Numbered from the stretch's first letter, positions 24,791 through 33,139 are shown. The stretch: DNA of 64,000 nt from Streptomyces sp. R28 (GCF_041052385.1 NZ_CP163439.1:930001-994000), one strand, 5' to 3'. Numbers and translations are program-made. The notes: generated from the sequence alone by a model not told the origin.

Positions 24791-25516
24791 CTACCGCTGC
24801 CCGTCCCCCAGGCCCACCCCGTGCGCGAGTCGGCCCACCGCATGCCGGAAGAACGTCTCCCGGTCCTCCACGACCCGGTTGAACTGCCCGAACAGCTCGA
24901 ACCCGACGAGCCCGAAGAGCTCGGCCCAGGAGGCGACGAGGGCCGCGACGTTCGCCGGGGGGAGGTCCGGCGCCAGGTCGGTCGCCATGCGCTCGGCCTC
25001 GGGGCGCAGTTCGGCGGGCAGGGGCGGTTCGGAGAGGCCGGAGCCGGAGCCGGAGTCCGAGCCGGAGGCCCGGTGGGCGTCGCGGAGGATGCCGATGAAG
25101 ACGAGGCCGACGCGGGAGGCGGGCGGGACCGTGGTGTCGGGCGCGGTGTACCCGGGCACGGGCGAGCCGTAGATCAGTGCGTACTCGTGCGGGTGCCGCA
25201 GCGCCCAGTCGCGTACGGCCTCGGCGACCGCCGTCCAACGCTGCACGGGCCTGGCGGCGGCGGCCTTGCGGTGCGCGGCCTCGGCGCTCTCCCCGAGCGA
25301 GTCGTAGGCGTCGATGATGAGCGCGGTCAGCAGGTCGTCCCGGCTGGGGAAATAGCGGTAGAGGGCGGAGGAGACCATGCCGAGTTCCCGGGCCACGGCC
25401 CGCAGCGAGAGCTTGGCGGCCCCCTCGGCCGCGAGCTGTCTGCGCGCCTCGTCCTTGATGGCCGCGGTGACTTCCCTCCTGGCGCGGGCGCGTGCACCCT
25501 GTGCTGTGCTGCTCAT
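24791..25516 (-). CDS. TetR-family transcriptional repressor
   Basis: The 241-residue protein has a TetR N-terminal helix-turn-helix (~10-60: EVTAAIKDEARRQLAAEG, LSLRAVARELGMVSSALYRYF in overlapping parts) and an all-helical ligand/dimer domain with a Ser/Gly-rich insertion (SDSGSGSGLS, ~165). Family homology supports ATG 25516; an in-frame upstream start at 25555 is unlikely. It is divergent from a deazaflavin-dependent oxidoreductase gene, and the 127-nt spacer is packed with GAGAGC-type inverted half-sites. It probably represses both genes. The ligand is unknown. Confidence 0.9.
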   Translation of the reverse strand: MSSTAQGARARARREVTAAIKDEARRQLAAEGAAKLSLRAVARELGMVSSALYRYFPSRDDLLTALIIDAYDSLGESAEAAHRKAAAARPVQRWTAVAEAVRDWALRHPHEYALIYGSPVPGYTAPDTTVPPASRVGLVFIGILRDAHRASGSDSGSGSGLSEPPLPAELRPEAERMATDLAPDLPPANVAALVASWAELFGLVGFELFGQFNRVVEDRETFFRHAVGRLAHGVGLGDGQR

Positions 25517-25558
25517 GTGAGGCAGTCTCCCATAAGAACAGAGCAGTGCACACATTTG

Positions 25559-25624
25559 AGAGCAGTGCTCTTGCTCGGATCACCGATCTCATGCAGACTG
25601 CTCTCAAACGAGAGCACCGCTCTC
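25559..25624. promoter_or_regulatory. Cluster of TetR operator palindromes
   Basis: Three inverted repeats use the half-site GAGAGC/AGAGCA: AGAGCAGTGCTCT (25559-25571), GCTCTCAAACGAGAGC (25599-25614) and GAGAGCACCGCTCTC (25610-25624). The last two share one half-site. The spacing would let several repressor dimers bind between the two divergent starts. Confidence 0.7.
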
Positions 25625-25643
25625 TCAAACTCCGGGGGTCACC

Positions 25644-26093
25644 ATGACGTCGCCGTACTACCTCAAGGGCAGCCCGCTGAACGTCCGCCTCAACAGCGTC
25701 ATCGGCTGGCTGGCCCGGCACGGGCTCAGCATCGCGGGCACGGCGGAGATGTCGGTGCGCGGGCGCAAGAGCGGCCAGATGCAGCGCATCCCGGTCAACC
25801 CGCACACGTATGAAGGCACGCAGTACCTCGTCTCGGCGCGAGGCCACTCCCAGTGGGTGCGCAACATGCGTGCCGCCGGCGGCGGGGAGCTGCGCGTCGG
25901 GCGCAAGGTGCGTGAGTTCACCGCGGTGGAGCTTCCCGACGCGGAGAAGCTCCCGATCGTGCGCGCCTATCTGGAGAAGTGGGGCTGGGAGGTCAACCAG
26001 TACTTCCAGGGGGTCACCGCGAAGTCCTCCGACGAGGAGATCATCGCGGCGGCCCCGGACCACCCCGTCTTCCGGATCACCGTCGAGAAGTGA
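25644..26093 (+). CDS. Deazaflavin (F420)-dependent nitroreductase-family protein
   Basis: The 149-residue protein belongs to the split beta-barrel DUF385/Ddn-like family. Signature parts are VRGRKSGQMQRIPV (~38-51), GTQYLVSARGHSQWVRNMRA and the final DHPVFRI. Homologues in actinobacteria bind coenzyme F420 and reduce nitro-compounds, enones or quinones; Ddn activates the drug pretomanid. The natural substrate here is unknown. It is controlled, by inference, by the divergent TetR gene. The spacer before the ATG holds CCGGGGGTC, a weak ribosome-binding site. It is convergent with the next flavoprotein gene. Confidence 0.88.
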   Translation: MTSPYYLKGSPLNVRLNSVIGWLARHGLSIAGTAEMSVRGRKSGQMQRIPVNPHTYEGTQYLVSARGHSQWVRNMRAAGGGELRVGRKVREFTAVELPDAEKLPIVRAYLEKWGWEVNQYFQGVTAKSSDEEIIAAAPDHPVFRITVEK

Positions 26094-26129
26094 CCCGGGC
26101 CGCCGTCACGAGGTGAGGGCAGGCCGCCG

Positions 26130-27368
26130 TCAGGAAGTGGTCTCGTCGCCCGCCGGGGCCTGGCGGCGGTCCAGCGCGGTCAGGGCGCGGTGGGCCATCG
26201 GATGGACGCGGACGATCTCGGCCAGCGAGGTCGAGCCGCGGGTGATGTCCATGAACGCCTTCCAGGCCGGCCGGAAACCGGTCAGGGTGGCGTGGAAGAG
26301 GCCGGGACGGCGTTCGAACACCGTCAGCAGCCGCTTGCCGACGCTCATCTCGACGCCGAGTCCCGCCTTGATCGCGAAGGCGTAGTTCAGGGCCTGGCGC
26401 CGGGTGTCCACCGCGTCGTGCGCCTCGGCGATCCGCACCGCCCACTCCCCCGCGAGCCGCCCCGACCGCAGCGCGAACGAGATGCCCTCGCGCGTCCACG
26501 GCTCCAGCAGCCCCGCCGCGTCACCGCACACCAGCACGCGCCCGCGGGACAGCGGCGAGTCGTCGGCGCGGCAGCGCGTCAAGTGGCCGGAGGAGATGCT
26601 CGGTTCGAACCCGGCGAGTCCGAGCCGCCCGATGAACTCCTCCAAGTACCGCTTGGTGGCCGCTCCTTCGCCACGCGCCGAGATCACGCCCACCGTCAGC
26701 GTGTCGCCCTTGGGGAACACCCAGCCGTAACTGCCGGGAATCGGGCCCCAGTCGATGAGCACCCGCCCCTGCCAGTCCTCGGCGACGGTCTCCGGCACCG
26801 GGATCTCCGCCTCCAGGCCGAGATCCACCTGGTCGAGCTTGACCCCGACATGCGCTCCTATCCGGCTGGCGCTGCCGTCCGCGCCGACGACGGCCCGCGC
26901 GAGCAGCGTCTCGCCGCCCTGCAGGACGACGGCGACGCTGCGCCGGTCCGGCACCGCCGAGCCGTGCTGCTCGACGCGCTGCACGGTGACGCCCGTACGC
27001 AGTTCGGCACCCGCCTTCTGCGCGTGCTCGACGAGTTGCTGGTCGAACTCGGGCCGGTTGATCAGCCCGAACAGCATCTGCTTGGAGCGCCGGGTGCGGG
27101 TGAAGCGGCCGTTGTTCGAGAAGGTGACCGCGTGCACCCGGTCCCGGAAGGGCAGCTCGAAGCCGGGTGGGAGCGAGTCGCGGGAGGGGCCGATGATGCC
27201 GCCGCCGCACGTCTTGTAGCGCGGCAGCTCCGCCTTCTCCAGCACCAGCACGCGCCGCCCGGCGACCGCTGCCGCATAGGCGGCCGAAGCGCCCGCGGGT
27301 CCCGCGCCCACCACGACGACGTCCCACACCTGCCGCACGTCGTCCGCCGAAGAGTTCTCGCTGCTCAC
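26130..27368 (-). CDS. Geranylgeranyl reductase-family FAD oxidoreductase
   Basis: The 412-residue flavoprotein has an N-terminal FAD-binding motif VVVVGAGPAGASAAYAAA (~17-34), the family CGGGI segment (~55) and the second FAD motif with LVCGDAAGLLEPWTREGI (~285-302). It resembles archaeal and actinobacterial geranylgeranyl reductases, which saturate isoprenoid double bonds; in actinomycetes, relatives often reduce the menaquinone side chain. Whether that is its role here is an inference. The GTG start has only a distant GGAG upstream. The gene stands alone between a convergent and a divergent neighbour. Confidence 0.88.
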   Translation of the reverse strand: MSSENSSADDVRQVWDVVVVGAGPAGASAAYAAAVAGRRVLVLEKAELPRYKTCGGGIIGPSRDSLPPGFELPFRDRVHAVTFSNNGRFTRTRRSKQMLFGLINRPEFDQQLVEHAQKAGAELRTGVTVQRVEQHGSAVPDRRSVAVVLQGGETLLARAVVGADGSASRIGAHVGVKLDQVDLGLEAEIPVPETVAEDWQGRVLIDWGPIPGSYGWVFPKGDTLTVGVISARGEGAATKRYLEEFIGRLGLAGFEPSISSGHLTRCRADDSPLSRGRVLVCGDAAGLLEPWTREGISFALRSGRLAGEWAVRIAEAHDAVDTRRQALNYAFAIKAGLGVEMSVGKRLLTVFERRPGLFHATLTGFRPAWKAFMDITRGSTSLAEIVRVHPMAHRALTALDRRQAPAGDETTS

Positions 27369-27501
27369 GATGGTCTACTGCTCCCGCTCAAGCCGCCGTC
27401 TGCTGCTGTCCCCCGCATCCTACGGCGGGCATCGTCGCAGGCCGCTGTGGGAGGATCACAGCACTCATACGTACAACGTCGCACCCACAAGGAGCGTGCC
27501 C

Positions 27502-28857
27502 ATGTCGTCGAATCCGGTCGCCGAGACCGTCGCCTCCCTGATGCCCCGGGCGAAGGCGGAACTCACCGAGCTGGTGGCATTCAAATCGGTGGCGGACTTC
27601 GACCAGTTCCCGAAGAGCGAGAGCGAAGGCGCCGCCCGCTGGGTCGCCGACGCGCTGCGCACGGAGGGATTCGAGGACGTGGCGCTGCTCGACACCCCCG
27701 ACGGCACGCAGTCGGTGTACGGCTACCTGCCCGGCCCCGAGGGTGCGAAGACGGTCCTGCTGTACGCCCACTACGACGTGCAGCCCCCGCTGGACGAGGC
27801 CGCCTGGAGCACCCCGCCCTTCGAGCTGACCGAGCGCGACGGCCGCTGGTACGGGCGCGGGTCCGCCGACTGCAAGGGCGGCCTGATCATGCACCTGCTC
27901 GCGCTGCGCGCGCTCAAGGCGAACGGCGGCGTGCCGGTGCATGTGAAGGTGATCGCCGAGGGCTCGGAGGAGATGGGCACGGGCGGTCTGGAGCGGTACG
28001 CCGAGCAGCACCCCGACCTGCTGGCGGCCGACACCATCGTGATCGGCGACGCGGGCAACTTCCGCGTCGGTCTGCCGACGGTCACCTCGACCCTGCGCGG
28101 AATGACCCTCGTCCGCGTGCAGATCGACACGCTCGAAGGCAACCTGCACTCCGGCCAGTTCGGCGGGGCCGCGCCCGACGCGCTCGGCGCCCTGATCCGC
28201 GTGCTGGACTCGCTGCGCGCCGAGGACGGCTCGACGACCGTGGACGGGCTGACCGGCGAGTCGTCGTGGGAAGGGCTGCAGTACGAGGAGGCGCAGTTCC
28301 GCCAGGACGCCAAGGTCCTCGACGGCGTCGAGCTGATCGGCTCCGGCACGGTCGCCGACCGCATCTGGGCGCGCCCCGCGGTCACGGTCCTCGGCATCGA
28401 CTGCCCGCCGGTCGTCGGCGCCACCCCGTCCGTGCAGGCGGGCGCCCGTGCGCTGATCAGCCTCCGCGTGCCGCCGGGCGTGGACGCGGCCCAGGCGACC
28501 AAGCTGCTCCAGGCCCACCTGGAGTCGCACACGCCATGGGGTGCCCGGGTGAGCACCGAGCAGATAGGCCAGGGCCAGGCGTTCCGCGCCGACACGAGCA
28601 GCCCGGCGTACCAGGCCATGGCGGACGCGATGGCGGTGGCGTACCCGGGCCAGGAGATGCAGTACGCCGGCCAGGGCGGCTCGATCCCCCTGTGCAACAC
28701 CCTCGCCGCCCTCTACCCGCACGCGGAGATCCTCCTCATCGGCCTGAGCGAGCCGGAGGCCCAGATCCACGCCGTGAACGAGAGCGTGTCCCCGCAGGAG
28801 CTGGAGCGGCTGTCGGTCGCCGAGGCGCTGTTCCTGCGCAATTACGCGGCGGGCTGA
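27502..28857 (+). CDS. M20-family metallopeptidase (dipeptidase)
   Basis: The 451-residue protein has the M20 zinc-peptidase layout: first His in LLYAHYDVQPP (~95), bridging Asp in GSADCKGGL, catalytic Glu pair in AEGSEEMGTGG, a later Asp in IVIGDAG and a C-terminal His region SEPEAQIHAVNE. An inserted dimerisation domain lies in the middle (~195-310). It probably cleaves dipeptides or aminoacyl amides in the cytoplasm; no signal peptide is present. AAGGAG lies 8 nt before the ATG. It is divergent from the geranylgeranyl reductase-like gene. Confidence 0.92.
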   Translation: MSSNPVAETVASLMPRAKAELTELVAFKSVADFDQFPKSESEGAARWVADALRTEGFEDVALLDTPDGTQSVYGYLPGPEGAKTVLLYAHYDVQPPLDEAAWSTPPFELTERDGRWYGRGSADCKGGLIMHLLALRALKANGGVPVHVKVIAEGSEEMGTGGLERYAEQHPDLLAADTIVIGDAGNFRVGLPTVTSTLRGMTLVRVQIDTLEGNLHSGQFGGAAPDALGALIRVLDSLRAEDGSTTVDGLTGESSWEGLQYEEAQFRQDAKVLDGVELIGSGTVADRIWARPAVTVLGIDCPPVVGATPSVQAGARALISLRVPPGVDAAQATKLLQAHLESHTPWGARVSTEQIGQGQAFRADTSSPAYQAMADAMAVAYPGQEMQYAGQGGSIPLCNTLAALYPHAEILLIGLSEPEAQIHAVNESVSPQELERLSVAEALFLRNYAAG

Positions 28858-28881
28858 GGGACTTCGGCTGAGTATGGGCGC

Positions 28882-29940
28882 ATGACCCGCACCGAGCGCC
28901 TCACCGCCCACACCGACATCGCCACGTCTCTCGCGCTCCTCAGCGACCATGAGGTCACGGAACTCGTGGAGTCGGGCACGCCGCTCGGCACCGGGATCGG
29001 CGGGCGCTCGGCGCTGATCGAGGTGGACGGCAGACGGGTCTTCGTGAAGCGGGTCCCGCTCACCGATGTCGAGTTGCGGCCGGAGAACCTCCGCTCCACG
29101 GCGAACCTCCTCGGGCTGCCGGCCTACTTCCACTACGGCATCGGCAGCCCAGGGTTCGGTGCCTGGCGGGAGCTCGCGGTGCACACCATGACGACGAACT
29201 GGGTCGTCTCCGACCGCTTCTCGGGCTTCCCGCTGACGCACCACTGGCGGATCCTGCCGCAGCCGCCGCAGCCCCTCCCCGACGAGCTGGCCGACGTGGA
29301 GCGGGCCGTCGCCTATTGGGGCGGCGACCCGCAGGTGCGCGAGCGCATCGAAGGGCTGCGGACGGCGTCCGCGAGCCTGGCGCTGTTCCTGGAATACGTG
29401 CCGCACACCCTGCACGACTGGCTGGACGCCCAGTTGCGCACGGACGACGCGGACGCCGCATGCGCCTTCGTGGAAAAGGAGCTCACGGCCGTCACCGACT
29501 TCCTCCACGAGGTCCGGCTCCTGCACTTCGACGCCCACTTCCAGAACATCCTCACCGATGGGCGCCGGCTCTACCTGGCCGACTACGGCCTCGCTCTTTC
29601 GGCCCGCTTCCCGCTCACGCCTCAGGAGCGCGCCTTCTTCGATCGGCACCGCCTCTACGACCGCGTCTACACCACCACCCGCCTGGTGAACTGGCTGGCC
29701 ACCGCGCTGTACGGGTACGGCCTGCAGGAGCGCGAGGCGTTCGTGCGCGCCTGCGCCGACGGCATGCGGCCCGAGGGCATCCCGCGGGCCGCCGCCGACA
29801 TCATCGAGCGGTACGCGCCGCTCGCCGCCTTGATGGGCGACTTCGCCCGGCGGCTCCAGAACGAGAGCAGGCTCGCCCCGTTCCCGCACGACGCGCTGCG
29901 GCTGGCTCAGGAAGGCGCTGGAATGCCCGCCTCCAGATAG
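28882..29940 (+). CDS. Protein-kinase-fold phosphotransferase
   Basis: The 352-residue protein has a degenerate kinase fold. A glycine-rich strand GTGIGGRSALIE precedes VFVKRVPL with the putative ATP Lys (~54). The catalytic loop is LLHFDAHFQNIL (~210), in which Asp and Asn are conserved, and the metal segment ADYG replaces DFG. This pattern fits small-molecule or atypical Ser/Thr kinases related to aminoglycoside phosphotransferases. The substrate is unknown. Its last 34 nt overlap the convergent P-loop/NUDIX gene tail to tail. Confidence 0.82.
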   Translation: MTRTERLTAHTDIATSLALLSDHEVTELVESGTPLGTGIGGRSALIEVDGRRVFVKRVPLTDVELRPENLRSTANLLGLPAYFHYGIGSPGFGAWRELAVHTMTTNWVVSDRFSGFPLTHHWRILPQPPQPLPDELADVERAVAYWGGDPQVRERIEGLRTASASLALFLEYVPHTLHDWLDAQLRTDDADAACAFVEKELTAVTDFLHEVRLLHFDAHFQNILTDGRRLYLADYGLALSARFPLTPQERAFFDRHRLYDRVYTTTRLVNWLATALYGYGLQEREAFVRACADGMRPEGIPRAAADIIERYAPLAALMGDFARRLQNESRLAPFPHDALRLAQEGAGMPASR

Positions 29941-30950
29941 AGCGCCGCCCCACGTTCCCGCGCCCGAAGCGCCCAGCGCAGCCGCTCGTAGCGCACCGGT
30001 GGCAGCAGTTCGGCCGCCTCCTCCTCGGTGACGAAGCGCCAGTCACGCAGCTCGGGTCCGGGCAGCAGGACACGTTCGGCCTCCGTCGAGTCGAGGCGGC
30101 CGCCGTCGAAGAGGAGGCGCAGACCTCCGTACCCGGGGGGCAAGGGCCGCTCCCAGTCGACGACGAGGAGCCGCGGTATGTCGTCCAGCTGTATCCCCGT
30201 CTCCTCGGCGACCTCGCGCATACCCGCGCGCGCGGGCGCCTCACCCCGTTCTACGACGCCGCCGGGAAACTCCCAGCCCGCTTTGTAGGTGGGGTCGACG
30301 AGCAGCACCCGGTCCTGCTCGTCGAAGAGAAGGACCCCCGAGGCGACGGTCTCGGCGGTGGGCTCTGGCGTCTGCACGATGTCGCAGACGGGGACCGTAC
30401 CGCTGCCGACGGCCTCGGCGATGCGGGCAGCGGTCTCGTACGGAGTCAGACCACCGTTGTCGACCGGATAGGCGTCGGCGGTGAGCCAGGAGGCCAGTGC
30501 GGCGCGATACGGCTCTATGTGGTCGTTCGACCACTGTCGGATCCGTATCTCTCCGTCGGACAGCTCGGGCGGAATCTCCCGCCCGGCTATTCGCTCCCGC
30601 AGGATCGTTTCCGCCGGGGCGAGGAGCAGGTGCTGGACGGTGATGCGGCGGGCGGCGAGGCCGCCGAAGATCTCGTCGCGGTACTCCTGACGCAGCAGCG
30701 TCATCGGAACCACGAGGGTCCCGCCGAGCTCGGCGAGCAGCGCGGCCGCCGTGTCGATCACGAGACGTCGCCAGATCGGCAGGTCCTGGAAGTCACCGAC
30801 CTCGGTGAGGTGTTTGGGCGGGAGCAGATGGGCGAGCGCTCCGCCGATGACCTCGGGGTCGAAGAGCGTGCTGTTCGGGATCAGCTCGATCAGTTCGCGT
30901 GCGGTGGTGGTCTTCCCCGCACCGAACGCGCCGTTGATCCAGACGATCAC
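29907..30950 (-). CDS. P-loop kinase-like and NUDIX hydrolase fusion protein
   Basis: The 347-residue protein joins two enzymes. Residues ~1-175 form a P-loop domain with Walker A NGAGFGKTT-like segment INGAFGAGKTTTA (~4-16) and an LID-like Arg-rich region, as in shikimate/gluconate-kinase-type ATPases. Residues ~200-330 form a NUDIX domain with box GGVVERGEAPARAGMREVAEETG (cited by ends: GGVVERGE and REVAEETG). The NUDIX half hydrolyses nucleoside-diphosphate-linked compounds. GTG 30950 is chosen because GAGGGGGA precedes it and the P-loop begins at once. The substrate of either half is unknown. Confidence 0.88.
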   Translation of the reverse strand: MIVWINGAFGAGKTTTARELIELIPNSTLFDPEVIGGALAHLLPPKHLTEVGDFQDLPIWRRLVIDTAAALLAELGGTLVVPMTLLRQEYRDEIFGGLAARRITVQHLLLAPAETILRERIAGREIPPELSDGEIRIRQWSNDHIEPYRAALASWLTADAYPVDNGGLTPYETAARIAEAVGSGTVPVCDIVQTPEPTAETVASGVLLFDEQDRVLLVDPTYKAGWEFPGGVVERGEAPARAGMREVAEETGIQLDDIPRLLVVDWERPLPPGYGGLRLLFDGGRLDSTEAERVLLPGPELRDWRFVTEEEAAELLPPVRYERLRWALRARERGAALYLEAGIPAPS

Positions 30951-31034
30951 GTTTCCCCCTCTTCTGTTGGCCCCCTGTGGCTTGCCCGCTCCACCCTGCC
31001 ACGGAAACCAGTTCCCGTAGAGAGCGCACGACAA

Positions 31035-31073
31035 CGGCGCCGACACCCGCTCGGATGCGAGGGTGCGGCGCCG
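31035..31073 (-). terminator. Hairpin terminator after small secreted-protein gene
   Basis: CGGCGCC (31035-31041) and CACCC (31044-31048) pair with GGGTG (31061-31065) and GGCGCCG (31067-31073), leaving small internal mismatches and a 12-nt loop. It starts 22 nt past the stop of the gene transcribed leftwards. Confidence 0.65.
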
Positions 31074-31095
31074 CGTGATCGGGTCGGTGTGCTCG

Positions 31096-31416
31096 TCAGC
31101 GCTTCTTTCCGTGGGGGGCGTTGTTCACGGCCCGGTCCGTTTCGCGGTTGATGGCCGTGCCGACGGTGTCCAGGGCCCGGTCCACGCTGATCCCGGCGAC
31201 CTTGGTCTGACCGCCCGTGTTGAGCCCGCCGAGCTTGCTCTGACCACCCATGTCCAGGCCGCCGACCTTGGGCTGACCACCGGTGTCGGGCAGCCCGGCG
31301 GCGGGAGACCCGGTGCCGGGGGCACCCGAGAGTTCGGCCGAGTGGGACGGAGTGACCGCCGCGACGACGAATCCGGTGGCGAGGGAGGCGATGGCAAGCA
31401 TGCTGCGCTTCTTCAT
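31096..31416 (-). CDS. Small secreted repeat protein
   Basis: The 106-residue protein has a signal peptide (MKKRSMLAIASLATGFVVAA, cleavage likely after HSA at ~27) and a mature part of about 80 residues. Three tandem copies of a GGQxKVGGLDM-like unit lie at about 46-76 (GGQPKVGGLDM, GGQSKLGGLNT, GGQTKVAGIS). The C-terminus is basic (HGKKR). I recognise no enzymatic motif. Similar Gly/Leu repeat exoproteins occur in streptomycetes without known function. No Shine-Dalgarno site is seen before the ATG. A terminator hairpin follows the stop. Confidence 0.7.
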   Translation of the reverse strand: MKKRSMLAIASLATGFVVAAVTPSHSAELSGAPGTGSPAAGLPDTGGQPKVGGLDMGGQSKLGGLNTGGQTKVAGISVDRALDTVGTAINRETDRAVNNAPHGKKR

Positions 31417-31459
31417 GGCCGGTTCAACTGCGAAACGGACCGTGGAGTCACGCCCCACC

Positions 31460-32455
31460 TCAGGACAATCGGGACAGTGCGGGAGTCTGGGGCCCGGTCC
31501 ACCGCCGGTGGACCCGGCGCAGCCGCACGCGCTGCGCGAGGTCGGCGGCCGCTTCCGGCCATCGGGCGTACTCGAAGCCGAACCCCTCGTCGAGCAGTCG
31601 GCCGGGGACGACGCGTCGGCTCTTGAGGAGGAGCTCGGTGTCCGAGCGCAGTGCGAACGCGCCGATCTCTGCCATCCATTTCGTCGCGGGCAGGCCCAGG
31701 GGGACACCCCACGCGGAGCGAAGCGCCCGCATGAACGCTCGCTGCGGCAACGGTTCAGGGGCGGCGAGGTTCACCGGTCCGGTGAGGTCCTCCCGGTCGA
31801 CCAGGAAGTCGACCGCGCGCACGAAGTCGCGGTCGTGGATCCAGGAGACGTACTGTGCGCCGCCCGCGACGGGGCCGCCGAGGCCGAGGCGCGCCAGCCC
31901 CAGCAGGACGTCGAACACGCCGCCGCGGTCGGGGCTCATCACCATGGCGGAGCGCAGGGCGACCTTCCGGGTGTGCGGCGTGTCGGCCTCCTCCTGTGCC
32001 CGCTCCCAGGCCCTGGCGATCCGCACGCTGTAGCCCCAGTAGTCCGGCACATCGGGCTCGCTGCCGCCGATGGCGCCCCTCGCCTCGTCGTTGGGCGCGT
32101 CGAAGCGGTGGGAGTAGACGGTGGCCGTGCTCATCTGCAGCCAGACCCGGGGCGGCCGGGCGGCGTGCGCGATCGCCTCGCCCACGACCTCGGTGGAGCG
32201 CACCCGCGAATCCATCATGGCCTGGAGATTGGACGCGGTGTAGCGGCAGCTGACGCTGCGGCCGGCCAGGTTGATCACAATGTCGCTGCCGTCGATCACC
32301 TCGGCCCATTGACCCAATGTCTCACCGTCCCATCGGACTTCCCCATGCCGCGTGGGCCGTCTGGTCAGGACGACGACGTCGTGGCCCGCGGCGGTCAGCG
32401 CGCGGTTCAGGATGGTGCCCACCTGCCCGGTTCCCCCGGGGATCACTATCTTCAT
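31460..32455 (-). CDS. TIGR01777-type NAD-dependent epimerase family protein
   Basis: The protein of about 331 residues is an extended SDR/epimerase fold with dinucleotide motif IPGGTGQVGTIL (~4-15), NLAGRSV, and the Tyr/Ser region ATVYSHRFD. A C-terminal DUF1731-like tail (~280-320) typical of the TIGR01777 (YfcH-like) family follows. Function of the family is unclear. The start MKIVIPGG (32455) is preferred; an ATG at 32467 adds four residues. A strong promoter with a perfect 14-bp palindrome over its -35 box lies just upstream, so the gene is probably repressed by an unlinked MarR-type factor. Confidence 0.85.
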   Translation of the reverse strand: MKIVIPGGTGQVGTILNRALTAAGHDVVVLTRRPTRHGEVRWDGETLGQWAEVIDGSDIVINLAGRSVSCRYTASNLQAMMDSRVRSTEVVGEAIAHAARPPRVWLQMSTATVYSHRFDAPNDEARGAIGGSEPDVPDYWGYSVRIARAWERAQEEADTPHTRKVALRSAMVMSPDRGGVFDVLLGLARLGLGGPVAGGAQYVSWIHDRDFVRAVDFLVDREDLTGPVNLAAPEPLPQRAFMRALRSAWGVPLGLPATKWMAEIGAFALRSDTELLLKSRRVVPGRLLDEGFGFEYARWPEAAADLAQRVRLRRVHRRWTGPQTPALSRLS

Positions 32456-32481
32456 CGACTCCCCCATCTCGTGTGGACACG

Positions 32482-32510
32482 ACCCTACCCCAGATGTTGA
32501 ACATGTTCAA
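32482..32510 (-). promoter_or_regulatory. Promoter with palindromic operator for the epimerase gene
   Basis: On the minus strand TTGAAC (32505-32510), a 17-nt spacer and TAGGGT (32482-32487) form a promoter. The -35 box lies inside the perfect 14-bp palindrome TTGAACATGTTCAA (32497-32510), a pattern typical of MarR/HxlR-type operators. Predicted transcription start is near 32475, giving a 20-nt leader to 32455. Confidence 0.72.
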
Positions 32511-32635
32511 AAAGAATCCCCACCCCTCCGAGCCCCTCAGAACCCCCCAGGACTACGCACGCCCCCGCTCGGCTTCCCGCACGGTCCGACAGCCCCCTAC
32601 CGTCACCCCCGCCATGACGCGCACATGGCGTCATC

Positions 32636-33139
32636 CCACCTTTGCCGGCCCATCGTGGACAGCATCTGCGAATGAGGCGAGAACAAGCCCTGCCAATGGG
32701 CGGCCGACGTCGGTCATCTGTGGCGCACGACCGGTGGCATCAGCGCCAACTGGGACTCGATGCCGTCGATCCTGAAGAGGAACCTGCCGCTCGCGCCGTA
32801 CGCGGGCCCCGGCCACTGGAGCGACCCGGACATGCTGGAGGTCGGCAACGGCGGCATGACGCCCACCGAGTACCCCTCGCACTTCTCGATGTGGGCGATC
32901 ATGGCCGCCCAACTCCTCATCGGCTCCGACCTGCGCTCGGCTTCCGAGGCGGCCTTGGACATCCTCGGCAACCGCGAGGTCGTCGCGGTCGACCAGCACC
33001 CGCCGGCCGTCGAACTCGGCCTGGACGACAGCTCGTTGGTCGAGGCGGGCCACTCGGCGGAACTGACGTCGACGGTCACCGACCTCGGGCGTACGTCGGC
33101 CAAGCGGGTGTCTGTCACGCTGACCGGGCCTAGGGGTGG
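32636..33139 (+). pseudogene. Decayed GH27 alpha-galactosidase fragment
   Basis: One reading frame encodes the second half of a GH27 catalytic barrel followed by part of a linker. Recognisable pieces are LCRPIVDSICE, then a TGA stop (32673-32675) where the family has Trp, then GENKPCQWAADVGHLW, ANWDSM, APYAGPGHWSDPDMLEVGNG (the WxDPDM catalytic-acid region) and SEAALDILGNREVVAVDQ. The N-terminal half with the nucleophile region and the C-terminal end are missing, and no start codon or ribosome-binding site is present. After ~33010 a beta-domain-like stretch reads until homology ends near 33139. It is a remnant of a secreted galactosidase, not a working gene. Confidence 0.85.

Noticed and set aside
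26190..28871. An 893-codon plus-strand frame over the geranylgeranyl reductase-like and M20 peptidase genes
   Set aside because: It crosses oppositely oriented real genes, has no recognisable domain, and its second half is a frame-shifted copy of the peptidase gene.
27388..29889. An 833-codon minus-strand frame
   Set aside because: It is antisense to the peptidase and kinase-fold genes, both of which have clear motifs and starts.
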